From Nanobdellota archaeon (GTDB taxonomy: Archaea > Nanobdellota > Nanobdellia > Pacearchaeales > GW2011-AR1): a DNA stretch of 27,196 nucleotides. The notes below the pieces were generated by a model that saw nothing but the letters and a program-made list of their open reading frames with translations, was not told where the DNA came from and searched no databases. Of the stretch, positions 12,880 to 20,987 are shown piece by piece. Made by a program: the position numbers and the translations under genes. The stretch spans positions 1 through 27,196 of the forward strand of contig JAHIVR010000108.1 of the NCBI GenBank assembly GCA_018816625.1, written 5' to 3'. How positions within the stretch are numbered: position 1 is the first letter of the stretch; every line of letters begins with the position of its first letter.

Positions 12880-14580
12880 TTAATCTCTCTCCTCTATCTC
12901 TTTCCTCAAATCCTTAATAAAACCATCTAACTTTACACCAAGCTTAACCTTGCCATGATTTCTAATTGCCAAATTCTTACCCTTTTCTTCTTTATCTCCA
13001 ACAACAATAATGTAAGGAATTTTCATTAATTCGGCATCCTTAACCTTTCCCTGAACGGTAGCATCCTTAAAATCAGTATCAACCCTCAGATTAGGAATCT
13101 CTTCTTCAAGTTCCTTCACTATCTTTTCAGCATATTTAACACTCCTATCCGTAAAACTAAGAACTCTTACCTGGATGGGAGCTAACCATGTCGGAAGTCT
13201 TCCATTAAAATGCTCTATCATTATCCCAATAAATCTCTCCAAAGCACCATATATAACTCGGTGAATCATTACCGGTCTTTTTCTTTTATTATCTTTATCT
13301 ACATATTCTAATTCAAATCTCTCAGGCATCTGGAAATCCAACTGAATGGTAGCACACTGCCAAGACCTTCCAAGAGAATCTTTAATATGAAAATCAATTT
13401 TAGGCCCGTAAAAAGCTCCATCTCCAGAATTAAGTTTAAATTTTACTTTTTTTCTTTTCAAAACTCTTTCAAGAAGCTTCTCGGCCTTATCCCAATCTTT
13501 ATCACTCCCTATTCTCTTCTCGGGCCTAGTAGAAAGCTCCAGAACATAAGGGAGATTAAACTTCTTATAGAAAAAATCAATTAAATCCATAATTTTTGAT
13601 ATTTCATCTTCGGTCTGCTCCTCCGTACAAAAAATATGTGCATCATCTTGAGTAAATTGAACAAGCCTAAACAGTCCCCCAATGACTCCAGAAAGTTCTT
13701 GCCTATGGACCACTCCCAACTCTCCTACTCTTAAAGGAAGATCTTTGTACGACTTGGTCCCGTTTCTATAAACAAGCATTCCCCCAGGGCAATTCATGGG
13801 CTTTATAATTGCAGGCTTATTCTCATAATAAGTCAAAAAGTTATTTTCTTTATACTTATCCCAGTGGCCAGAAATCTGCCAGAGTTTTTTATCCATTATT
13901 TGGGGGGTTGATATCTCTTGATAACCATTTTTTTTATGGGTTTCTTTCCAAAAATTAATTAATTCGTCTTTAATTGCAAGTCCATTGTTATGCCAAAAAA
14001 TCATACCAGGAGCAACCTCATTAAAGGAATACAAATCCATTTGTTGCCCCAAAATCCTGTGATCATTCTCTTTTAACTTTGAAGTGTCAAGCCTAGACCT
14101 AGAAATCTCATTAAGGAGTTTTTTAAAGTCAATCTCCTCTTCAATTACTTCTTCCCCTTCTAAATCTGGTTTTATCTCCCTACTCAACTCACTCAAGGGA
14201 TGTCCCTTGACCTTTAACTCAAACTCCTTATAATACCCAAAAGGAGCTCTTGAAACACTATAATCTTTTTTCAAAACCTTCTCGGCATCTTTCAAAACCT
14301 CTACAGCAACATCTGGAGCAGCCAAATTTTGAGAAAGATGGGCATAGGGATAAAGAACAATATTTTTTGCTTTAACCTGCTCTGCAACCTCTTTTATATG
14401 CTGAACAAAAGCCTTAACACTCTTCTTAGAGTCTCCTTTTTCAACAGCAGTCATAACAACCAAAGCCTCTTTTATTTCCTTCCCCTCCATCTCTTTTCCA
14501 GTAAGATCCTCAATCTTTTTTAGAGCTTTTTTCAAGGGTTTATATCTTATATAACTAGAATGTAACAATAAAATTTTCAT
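12880..14580 (-). CDS. thrS: Threonyl-tRNA synthetase, archaeal type
   Basis: The 566-residue protein charges tRNA-Thr. Residues 1-135 form the archaeal editing domain related to D-aminoacyl-tRNA deacylases (KILLLHSSYIRYK, VLYPYAHLS, SRAPFGYYKEF), which removes Ser mischarged to tRNA-Thr. The class II core follows: PGMIFWHNNG, motif 2 region RVGELGVVHRQELSG, and motif 3 region VIYGALERFIGIMIEHF. The catalytic zinc ligands are visible: Cys264 in MNCPGG, His315 in DDAHIF, and a His near 457 in EHFNG. The C-terminal anticodon-binding domain runs from PIQVRVLSF to the end. A TTTTATAAG box near 14601-14609 lies about 22 nt before the ATG. Two small genes follow without gaps. Confidence 0.97.
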   Translation of the reverse strand: MKILLLHSSYIRYKPLKKALKKIEDLTGKEMEGKEIKEALVVMTAVEKGDSKKSVKAFVQHIKEVAEQVKAKNIVLYPYAHLSQNLAAPDVAVEVLKDAEKVLKKDYSVSRAPFGYYKEFELKVKGHPLSELSREIKPDLEGEEVIEEEIDFKKLLNEISRSRLDTSKLKENDHRILGQQMDLYSFNEVAPGMIFWHNNGLAIKDELINFWKETHKKNGYQEISTPQIMDKKLWQISGHWDKYKENNFLTYYENKPAIIKPMNCPGGMLVYRNGTKSYKDLPLRVGELGVVHRQELSGVIGGLFRLVQFTQDDAHIFCTEEQTEDEISKIMDLIDFFYKKFNLPYVLELSTRPEKRIGSDKDWDKAEKLLERVLKRKKVKFKLNSGDGAFYGPKIDFHIKDSLGRSWQCATIQLDFQMPERFELEYVDKDNKRKRPVMIHRVIYGALERFIGIMIEHFNGRLPTWLAPIQVRVLSFTDRSVKYAEKIVKELEEEIPNLRVDTDFKDATVQGKVKDAELMKIPYIIVVGDKEEKGKNLAIRNHGKVKLGVKLDGFIKDLRKEIEERD

Positions 14581-14673
14581 GGAATTTCTAAAGCTAACTT
14601 ACTTATAAAACTTTCTTACAATCTCGTTTGAAGTCATGAAAAGTTTTAAAAACACTCTAACAAATCCAATACA

Positions 14674-15393
14674 ATGAAATTAAGAAATATTCTATTAATC
14701 GGTGGAGCCGGGCTAGCACTAGCAACAGCCATACCTAAAGAAACAGAACAATCGGATAGCCCCCAACTTAGAAATCTGGAACCAGCACACACATCAGAAG
14801 AAAGGTTAAGTTTCCAACAAAGAGCAAAAATCACCCCAAAAAATGTTAATCATCTGGATACATTAATTTTAGCACAAGCAATCTATGGGGAAGCGAGAGG
14901 AGAATTAGATAATGACACATATATTGGGGGAGTTGTAAGCACAATAGTAAACAGAGCCAAGACCGGGTTGGGAATAAGAAGAACCCTTTTAGAGAAAACA
15001 ATCCATCCAGATAAAGTAGTTTACCACTATTCTTGTTTTGACCCGTCTGATCCAAACTACAGGGTCATTTCAAGTTTACATCCTCCAAGAAATCCCAATC
15101 AAGAAAATATCTGGAATAGATGTTATTTAACAGCAAAACAGGTTTTAGAGGGCAGACTAGAGGTAGATACTAGTTTAGCAAACGCAACTCATTTTTTTGT
15201 TGGCCACGATCCAAGGAAAAACACAACAAAAAATCAGGCATCTCGAAGGGGCATCCCAGGATGGGCCTATGAAATGACCAAAGACGGAAAGTTTATTCTT
15301 GATGAAAACAAAGAAAGAGTCCCAAAAACACCACTATTGGTTGTTGATTTAAAAGAGAATAGAAAGGCTTTCTTTTATAGTTTAAATAATTAG
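14674..15393 (+). CDS. Secreted SleB-type cell wall hydrolase (Hydrolase_2)
   Basis: The 239-residue protein has an N-terminal signal (NILLIGGAGLALATA) and a SleB/CwlJ-like domain from about residue 60. Its hallmarks are LAQAIYGEARGE with catalytic Glu73, VVSTIVNRAK, YSCFDPSDPN and NATHFFVG. SleB-type enzymes cut bacterial peptidoglycan as lytic transglycosylases. Archaea have no peptidoglycan, so a secreted copy suggests action on bacterial cells or their debris, or a changed substrate. The C-terminal part (PKTPLLVVDLKENRKAFFYS) is a short beta extension. It is divergent from thrS and overlaps trpS by 4 nt at the 3' end. Gene transfer from bacteria is likely for the family, but base composition here looks like the neighbours. 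Confidence 0.87.
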   Translation: MKLRNILLIGGAGLALATAIPKETEQSDSPQLRNLEPAHTSEERLSFQQRAKITPKNVNHLDTLILAQAIYGEARGELDNDTYIGGVVSTIVNRAKTGLGIRRTLLEKTIHPDKVVYHYSCFDPSDPNYRVISSLHPPRNPNQENIWNRCYLTAKQVLEGRLEVDTSLANATHFFVGHDPRKNTTKNQASRRGIPGWAYEMTKDGKFILDENKERVPKTPLLVVDLKENRKAFFYSLNN

Positions 15394-16451
15394 TTTTTAA
15401 GAATGCACCCATCCAAATCACCCTTCTTAACCTTATCTAATCTATTTTGAAAATCGCCTATTAATTTAATAAGTTCTTCAGAAAGCATTTTCTTCATCTC
15501 TCCGCTTAGAATCTTTCCTTTCCTGTAATCCTCGTAAACCTCTTTTGTTTTTTTATCATCAAAGAAAAAATCTTTAAGATAAAGATAAGAAACATCCTTC
15601 TCGGAATTTCCACCTTTTTCTCTATGTTCATCAATGGTCTTTTGTCCACCAGAAAAAGCACTATTGACCTTTTTTATTATGTCTTTCTTAGAATCGCTAA
15701 AAAATATAGCGTTACTCTTAGATTTTGACATTTTCTCTCCATCCAATCCAGGCAAAAAACCAGCATGAAGTATTGAAGGGGCCCTATATCCCAGTCTTCT
15801 CGCAATATCTCTTGAGATTCTTATGTGGGCATCTTCATCAGGGCCTATTGGTACCAAAACATTCTTTATTCCAAACTTTTCCTGAGGAAACAAGATATGC
15901 GCTGCCTGAATTGCTGGATAAAAATGCAACCCAATATTCTCCTCGTTTTTATATCCGTAAGTCGCCTTTATCTCAGAAAGATTAATTTTCCTAGATAGTT
16001 TTATTGCTAAATTGTATATGTTTGTATAAATCTGATCTATAATAAAATAGGTTTTCTTGGGATTAAATCCGTAAGCCAAAAGCTCTTTAGCCAGTTTCAA
16101 AGCATTTTGTAAAGCCTCGTCCTGATTTTCAACCTTCCCCGCAACATAAGATTCATCGTCAGATATAGGAATAAATACTTTAACACCATACTTTTTTTGA
16201 AAAAACAAATTAGTATCGAAAACAACCTTATGCCCTATGTGTATTGTGCCAGAAGCGTTAAATCCTGAAAGAATAGCACACTTCTCTCCCCTCTTCAAGG
16301 CCGCAAAAAACCTATCAAAATCCCTATGGGAATATATCAGCCCCTTCTTAAAAGTGTAAAAATCTGGCAAATCCTTTAACTTCGATAAAGGCTCCGCTCC
16401 AAATCTCTTAACGAGCTTCTCATTATCTTCTTGAAGTTTCTTTAAATCCAT
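15390..16451 (-). CDS. trpS: Tryptophanyl-tRNA synthetase, archaeal type
   Basis: The 353-residue class I enzyme has HIGH at 71-74 (SGTIHIGHKVVFD) and KMSKS at 240-244 (GEKMSKSKSNAI). TrpRS rather than TyrRS is shown by GPDEDAHIRISRDIARR, HFYPAIQAAHILFPQ and the late AFSGGQKTIDEHREKGGN, all typical of archaeal/eukaryotic TrpRS. The N-terminal FGAEPLSKLKDLPDFYTF also matches that group. The role is charging tRNA-Trp. It stands alone on this strand and overlaps the SleB-type gene tail-to-tail by 4 nt. The length is about 20-40 residues shorter than many archaeal TrpRS. Confidence 0.94.
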   Translation of the reverse strand: MDLKKLQEDNEKLVKRFGAEPLSKLKDLPDFYTFKKGLIYSHRDFDRFFAALKRGEKCAILSGFNASGTIHIGHKVVFDTNLFFQKKYGVKVFIPISDDESYVAGKVENQDEALQNALKLAKELLAYGFNPKKTYFIIDQIYTNIYNLAIKLSRKINLSEIKATYGYKNEENIGLHFYPAIQAAHILFPQEKFGIKNVLVPIGPDEDAHIRISRDIARRLGYRAPSILHAGFLPGLDGEKMSKSKSNAIFFSDSKKDIIKKVNSAFSGGQKTIDEHREKGGNSEKDVSYLYLKDFFFDDKKTKEVYEDYRKGKILSGEMKKMLSEELIKLIGDFQNRLDKVKKGDLDGCILKN

Positions 16452-16563
16452 AACAAAAAGAAGCCCCCAACTCTTTTAAATTTATCCAAAATCCATCAAA
16501 AACATCAAAACATCCACATAATATTTATAAAGAATCGTTTGTTCAAGAAAACATAAAAAGAAA

Positions 16564-18594
16564 ATGAAAAAAGTCTTATTGCTTTTGGTAGGAATTCTCC
16601 TCATTTATTCTGTATCGGCAGAAATAATTATAACAAAACAACCAGTAGGAACCTATAATCTTGGGGAGATGGTGACAATACCCGTTACAATAAAAACACT
16701 AACAGATGTTTCAAATAGTTTAGAGATGACATTATTGTGTAACGGACACGAGATAAACTTCTACAAAAACGGGGTCTTCCTCTCTTCTGGAGAAGAAAAA
16801 AAATTCGAGGCCTCTCTTATTTTAACCGAATCCATGATAGGGAAGACGCTAGGAGCCTGTAAAATAAAAATAATGCTTGGAGATGAATACATCTTAACCG
16901 ATGATTTTTCAATATCTAGTCAGATAAGCCTCCACAATACCATTCAACAAACAGAAATATTTCCTGGAAAAGAGATAATTATTGATGGTGGTGCAACAAA
17001 AGAAAGCGGAAAAGATGTTAATGGTTTCCTAGAAATAGAAATATCCAAAGCAGATACCGCAAACGCAACAACCTATTTGAAAAAATTAGATACCATAAAC
17101 AATGGATTTTTCTCAGTAAATATAACTGCTCCAGAGGACATGCCAGCAGGAGAGTACCTTATAAAACTAATCGCTTATGAAAAAAGCGGACTAGGAGAAA
17201 TAACTAATCTTGGATACGGAAATAATAAGTTCTTAGTACTTCAAATAGCAAACAATATAGAGATAATAATTGAAAACCCAATAGTTGAACCAGGAACTTC
17301 CGCAAGAATAAAGGCAATACTCCACGATCAAACAGGAGAGAACATAGATTCGCTAACAACCCTTACAATAACTGATTCAAAAAATCAAATAAGGGAGAAA
17401 ATAGAAGTTGCAACAAACGAATTTTTTGATTTTCCTATATTAAGTAATGAACCTCCAGAAGAATTTAAAATAGTGGCGAACACCGGAGAACTCTCAAGTG
17501 AGATGACCTTTCAAATAATAGAAAAACCAAAAATTGATGTATTTGTTTTAAATAGAACTCTTTCAATAATAAACACCGGAAATGTTCCATACTGCAACAA
17601 ATCAGTATTAGTTAAAATAGGGGAAGAAACTCTAAATCTGGATGTCTGTCTAAACCTTGGTGAAGAACAAAAATACTCTCTAAGCGCCCCTGATGGAGAG
17701 TACTTAGTAGAAATAATAACCGAAGAAGAAACAAAAACTGCCGAAAATATTGTGCTTACTGGTAACGCAATAAGCATAAAAGAAGCATCCAGCAGCATAG
17801 GAACACTAACAAGACATCCCTTCATATGGCTTTTCGTTATGGGAATCTTGGGATTTATTGCAATGACTATCTATAAAAAAGGATATCAAAGAAGTTTTAT
17901 TGGAAGAATCGGCATAGGAAGAAAAAAAGAAACATATAAGACAACAGAAAACACTCCAAACCACACAGTACCAATGAGAAAAAAATCACTAATCAATACA
18001 AAAAATAAAGCAGAACTCTCACTGTCAATAAAAGGTGACAAACAAAACGTTTCAATTGTTGCACTAAAAATAAAAAACCTAAGAGAGCTTGAATCAGAAA
18101 AGGGAAATTCAGAGGAAACTCTCCAAAAGATAGTAAATCTAGCCGAAGAAAATAAAGCACTAAGTTATGAAAACCAGGACAATATCTTTTTTATATTCTC
18201 TCCTACAAAAACTAAGACATTTAAAAACGAAAAGATAGCAATTGAGCTTGCAAACAAAATACAACCAATACTAATACACCACAACAAAATGTTCAAACAG
18301 AAAATAGATTATGGAATAGCATTAAACTACGGAACAATTGTTGGTAAACAAGAACTCCAATCATTTAACTTCATGAGCATGGGAACCCTTATAACCACTG
18401 CTAAAAAACTATCTACAATATCTAAAGGAGAAATCCTTCTAGCAGAAAAAATAAAGGAAAGAGTAGATACAAGCGTAAAAACAGAAAGAAAAATTAGTGG
18501 AACCACAAAATACTTCACCATAAAATCTATACAAGACACAGACCAACACAAACAATTCATTAAAAGTTTTCTAGAAAGAATTGAAAAGAAATAA
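16564..18594 (+). CDS. Single-pass surface protein with degenerate nucleotidyl-cyclase-like cytoplasmic domain
   Basis: The 676-residue protein has a cleavable signal peptide (1-19, VLLLLVGILLIYSVSA), an extracellular part of about 400 residues in beta-rich Ig-like repeats (PVGTYNLGEMVTIPVTI, IVEPGTSARIKAILHD, RTLSIINTGNVP) with four or more Cys, a TM helix at about 418-437, a basic juxtamembrane stretch, and a cytoplasmic domain at about 495-640. The latter resembles class III adenylate cyclase homology domains: DYGIALNYGTIVGKQE matches the GxxxGxVVxG region, and GTLITTAKKLSTISKGEILLA matches the AARL...GEILIS region. The first metal Asp is not visible (VALKIKNLREL), so it is probably not an active cyclase. 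A signal receptor or scaffold is inferred. TATA box at 16524-16531. Confidence 0.75.
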   Translation: MKKVLLLLVGILLIYSVSAEIIITKQPVGTYNLGEMVTIPVTIKTLTDVSNSLEMTLLCNGHEINFYKNGVFLSSGEEKKFEASLILTESMIGKTLGACKIKIMLGDEYILTDDFSISSQISLHNTIQQTEIFPGKEIIIDGGATKESGKDVNGFLEIEISKADTANATTYLKKLDTINNGFFSVNITAPEDMPAGEYLIKLIAYEKSGLGEITNLGYGNNKFLVLQIANNIEIIIENPIVEPGTSARIKAILHDQTGENIDSLTTLTITDSKNQIREKIEVATNEFFDFPILSNEPPEEFKIVANTGELSSEMTFQIIEKPKIDVFVLNRTLSIINTGNVPYCNKSVLVKIGEETLNLDVCLNLGEEQKYSLSAPDGEYLVEIITEEETKTAENIVLTGNAISIKEASSSIGTLTRHPFIWLFVMGILGFIAMTIYKKGYQRSFIGRIGIGRKKETYKTTENTPNHTVPMRKKSLINTKNKAELSLSIKGDKQNVSIVALKIKNLRELESEKGNSEETLQKIVNLAEENKALSYENQDNIFFIFSPTKTKTFKNEKIAIELANKIQPILIHHNKMFKQKIDYGIALNYGTIVGKQELQSFNFMSMGTLITTAKKLSTISKGEILLAEKIKERVDTSVKTERKISGTTKYFTIKSIQDTDQHKQFIKSFLERIEKK

Positions 18595-18830
18595 ATACCT
18601 AAAAAAATTTATCTATTGCTGAAATTAATGTGCAAGAAATTAAATTTAACTCACTAAAGCTCGGAATTTCCCAAAATATACTAATAAGGTATAGATTTTG
18701 CCCCCAGAACGTTGTATTAACAGCTAACATCAATATCAAATGAATTGGGTGAAAGAACCAATTTCTTCTTAGTTATGTAGACACTAATCTAAAAAATAAT
18801 TTTATAAATACCCCTTACTTTAGATTACCT
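18595..18830. other. Intergenic region with hairpin and pilin promoter
   Basis: No gene is seen in these 236 bases. AATTGG (18743-18748) and CCAATT (18758-18763) form a small hairpin followed by T-rich sequence, a possible end signal for the upstream gene. A strong TATA box TTTATAAATA (18801-18810) lies about 20-30 nt before the pilin ATG at 18831. I found no convincing box C/D RNA. Confidence 0.5.
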
Positions 18831-19907
18831 ATGAAAAGAGGGGATAAAAAAGGCTTATCCACCGTTATTGTAACTCTCATATTAATAGGACTAGGAATAG
18901 TTGCGGTGGTGCTTGTGTGGGCGGTAATAGGAAAAACTATTTCTGAAGGAAGCAATGAAGTAGAATTGGGAAAATTCACTATTAACCTAAAGATAGAAAA
19001 AGTTATTATAAATGACGGTTCTGTGGAAATTACCGTAAAAAGAGATGTTGGAAGGGGGGAAATCTCTGGATTGAATATAGTTTTCTTTGACGGAGCCCAA
19101 CAAAAAATAGTGAAGGTTAATTCCCTTGATTTAGGAGAGCTAACAACAAAAAAATTCACAGTCGATTATCCTGGCATTATTAAAAGCGTTGGAGTCGCTC
19201 CTCTTTTAAAGTCAGACTCGGACTCTGTTGTTGCTGGAAAAATACAAGGAACAATAGAATATTCTGGTAGAGAGGCAATAGAAAACATACCTGGACTAGT
19301 ATCGTGGTGGAGATTTGAAGGTAATGCCCAGGATGAAGTAGGAGATAACAATGGTGTAGCTAATGGAGCAACACAAACAGATGGAAAATTTGGAAAAGCC
19401 TATGCATTTGACGGAGCTGATGATTATATCAATATTACAAATGATGTTTCACTTCAATTAGAAAACTCAAACTTCACAATAGCAACATGGGTTTATTTAA
19501 ATGATTATACGGCAGTTTGGAAATCTTTTGTAACTAAAGGGAATATATTTAATTTTGTGGATGGTTATGGTTTAGCAACTTTAAATGATGCTCCTTTTTT
19601 TGGAACCAGATACTCAAGTGCTGCCAGCACTAATACTCTCTCCTCAGATAATTGGTACCATATAACAGGAACACATGATTTTAATAATGCTGGCAATACT
19701 ATAATAAAAATTTATATAAATGGTGATCTAGATAGAGAAGAGGTTTTAGCTTCAACATCATCAACACTAACTAATGATCATTTATTAATTGGAACAGATG
19801 AGAACATTGTCTGGGACTTCAACGGAAAAATAGATGAATTCATGATTTTTAATACAACACTATCAGAAGATGATATTCTAGCACTATATAATTTAGATTT
19901 AAGTTAG
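18831..19907 (+). CDS. Type IV pilin-like protein fused to a LamG-type lectin domain
   Basis: The 358-residue protein starts with an archaeal class III signal peptide: MKRGDKKG, predicted prepilin peptidase cut after Gly8, then LSTVIVTLILIGLGIVAVVL as the hydrophobic pilin helix. A beta-rich segment (about 45-145) follows, then a LamG/concanavalin-like jellyroll at about 155-356 with the usual signposts LVSWWRFEGNAQDEVGDNNG, KFGKAYAFDGADDYINI, FTIATWVYL, NWYHITGTHD and GKIDEFMIFNTTLSEDDILA. LamG folds often bind sugars. A minor adhesive pilin displaying a sugar-binding head is the likely role, for attachment to a host or partner cell. It has its own strong TATA box and ends 4 nt into the convergent lipoprotein gene. 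Confidence 0.88.
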   Translation: MKRGDKKGLSTVIVTLILIGLGIVAVVLVWAVIGKTISEGSNEVELGKFTINLKIEKVIINDGSVEITVKRDVGRGEISGLNIVFFDGAQQKIVKVNSLDLGELTTKKFTVDYPGIIKSVGVAPLLKSDSDSVVAGKIQGTIEYSGREAIENIPGLVSWWRFEGNAQDEVGDNNGVANGATQTDGKFGKAYAFDGADDYINITNDVSLQLENSNFTIATWVYLNDYTAVWKSFVTKGNIFNFVDGYGLATLNDAPFFGTRYSSAASTNTLSSDNWYHITGTHDFNNAGNTIIKIYINGDLDREEVLASTSSTLTNDHLLIGTDENIVWDFNGKIDEFMIFNTTLSEDDILALYNLDLS

Positions 19908-20330
19908 ATTTCAAAAATATAAAGAGGAGAGGTTGTACTATTCCATTTTCTATCTTCTGCTCTTAGTTGTAAGGAGTATTGTCCTTTTTTTAGCTCTCCA
20001 AAAAGTCCCTTTCCTTGAGCGCCAATAACCGCTCCCACCTGCTTCAAAAGAGAAAGCCTCTCCCCTAAGGGCCCTAGCCATATCTCCATCGTATTTGAAG
20101 GTTATTACATTGCTAATTCTTTTTGTATCGCCTCTACCATAAACAAAAATAGTAAGTGATCTTAAATCTCCATCAACATCTCTTGCAGAAAACCTGGCAC
20201 TATAGGTGTGTGCTCCATCAACAAAAACAGGAGTTATCTCATAATCTAAAACTGGAACATTGGATTCACCGCCACATCCCAAGGCAATAACTGCCAATCC
20301 CCCAATAACAGTTTTCCTTATTGCTCCCAT
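19904..20330 (-). pseudogene. Small lipoprotein gene, frameshifted
   Basis: The upstream frame from the ATG at 20330 gives a lipoprotein signal with lipobox ALGC (Cys19), then a beta-type domain (YEITPVFVDGAHTYSARFSA, LTIFVYGRGDT). Near 20030-20045, at a GGTGGG run, the sensible protein continues in another frame (GAQGKGLFGELKKGQYSLQL, then WNSTTSPLYIFEI and stop at 19904). One extra base, or a +1 shift, joins them into about 141 residues. The original frame ends soon in an Arg/Lys-rich tail with no family character. It is probably an extracellular lipid-anchored protein when intact. A homopolymer sequencing error is possible. It is convergent with the lectin-pilin gene, and its upstream side abuts the decayed IS element. 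Confidence 0.65.
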
Positions 20331-20348
20331 TTTATTTTACACTATATG

Positions 20349-20950
20349 ACATCCTCCCACACTAAAGTGTGGAGTTTCCATGATGCTCTGACTGATTTCT
20401 TACATAATTCCTGACTACATCAAGTTGAACAAATCCAACACTAGAAGCAAATTTTCCTCTACTCCACAAATGTCCTTTTGAATAACGAAGCCTTGCTTTT
20501 TTATGAAACTCAAAAAATAATTTTGAAGAACCTCCTTTCAATAATTGCAATGTCTTTGAAACAAACATCGTAAAACTTACTCCCACAACACAATGAACGT
20601 GTTCTGGTTGAACATCAAGTTCAATTATTTTTATGTTGTGTCTCGACGCTGATCTCCTAACGCAAGCAGTTAGAAGATTTTTATATTTTAGTTTTCTAAA
20701 CATCTTATATCAATATTTAATACACCATTCTAAATGTAACATCATAACTCCAACGCTATGATCTGTTCTTTCATACTGGTTAATTTGTAATTGTTCATCC
20801 ATTTTATTCTCCGAAAGGTTTATTTAGAAAGAAAGCTACTGCTAATTGTAACATTCAGGAGGTTAGTATCTAACCTTCTTTTATAATCAATTCTTAGAAT
20901 AAATAATCAGCGGGGAGAAACTTCACTCCATCTTAAAAAAATGGAGATTT
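20349..20950 (-). mobile_element. Decayed IS200/IS605-family element, TnpA only
   Basis: The element holds a Y1 HUH transposase gene broken by a stop codon and hairpins of the kind that mark IS200/IS605 ends: CCACACT/AGTGTGG at 20357-20372 overlapping the tnpA stop codon, GGAGGTTAG/CTAACCTTC at 20858-20878, and CTCCAT/ATGGAG at 20926-20946. No tnpB is present. The outer limits are estimates. Confidence 0.65.
20362..20802 (-). pseudogene. tnpA: IS200/IS605 TnpA (Y1 HUH transposase) with an in-frame stop
   Basis: The full frame begins at ATG 20802 (DEQLQINQYERTDHSVGVMM, then LHLEWCIKY) and is stopped by TGA at 20710-20712 after 30 codons. It then continues in the same frame through MFRKLKYKNLLTACVRRSAS and the catalytic HVH motif (QPEHVHCVV) to the Tyr helix (RNYVRNQSEHHG). 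Homologues usually have Arg in this place, so a CGA to TGA change is the likely cause. Transposition uses single-strand hairpin recognition and a 5'-phosphotyrosine link. The 113-codon remainder keeps the HUH and Tyr residues but lacks the first beta strand and is probably inactive unless read-through occurs. Confidence 0.88.
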
Positions 20951-20987
20951 CTTCTTAGTTAAGAAAAGCCCATATATTTATATTTAA

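Noticed and set aside
13655..13685. Sequence similar to the dispersed palindrome (AACAAGCCTAAACAG) in thrS
   Set aside because: It encodes the conserved LFRLVQFTQDDAH stretch of ThrRS and lacks pairing arms, so the match is coincidental.
18595..18830. Possible box C/D guide RNA between the receptor-like gene and the pilin gene
   Set aside because: A CTGA-like D box can be found, but no C box (RTGATGA) lies at a fitting distance.
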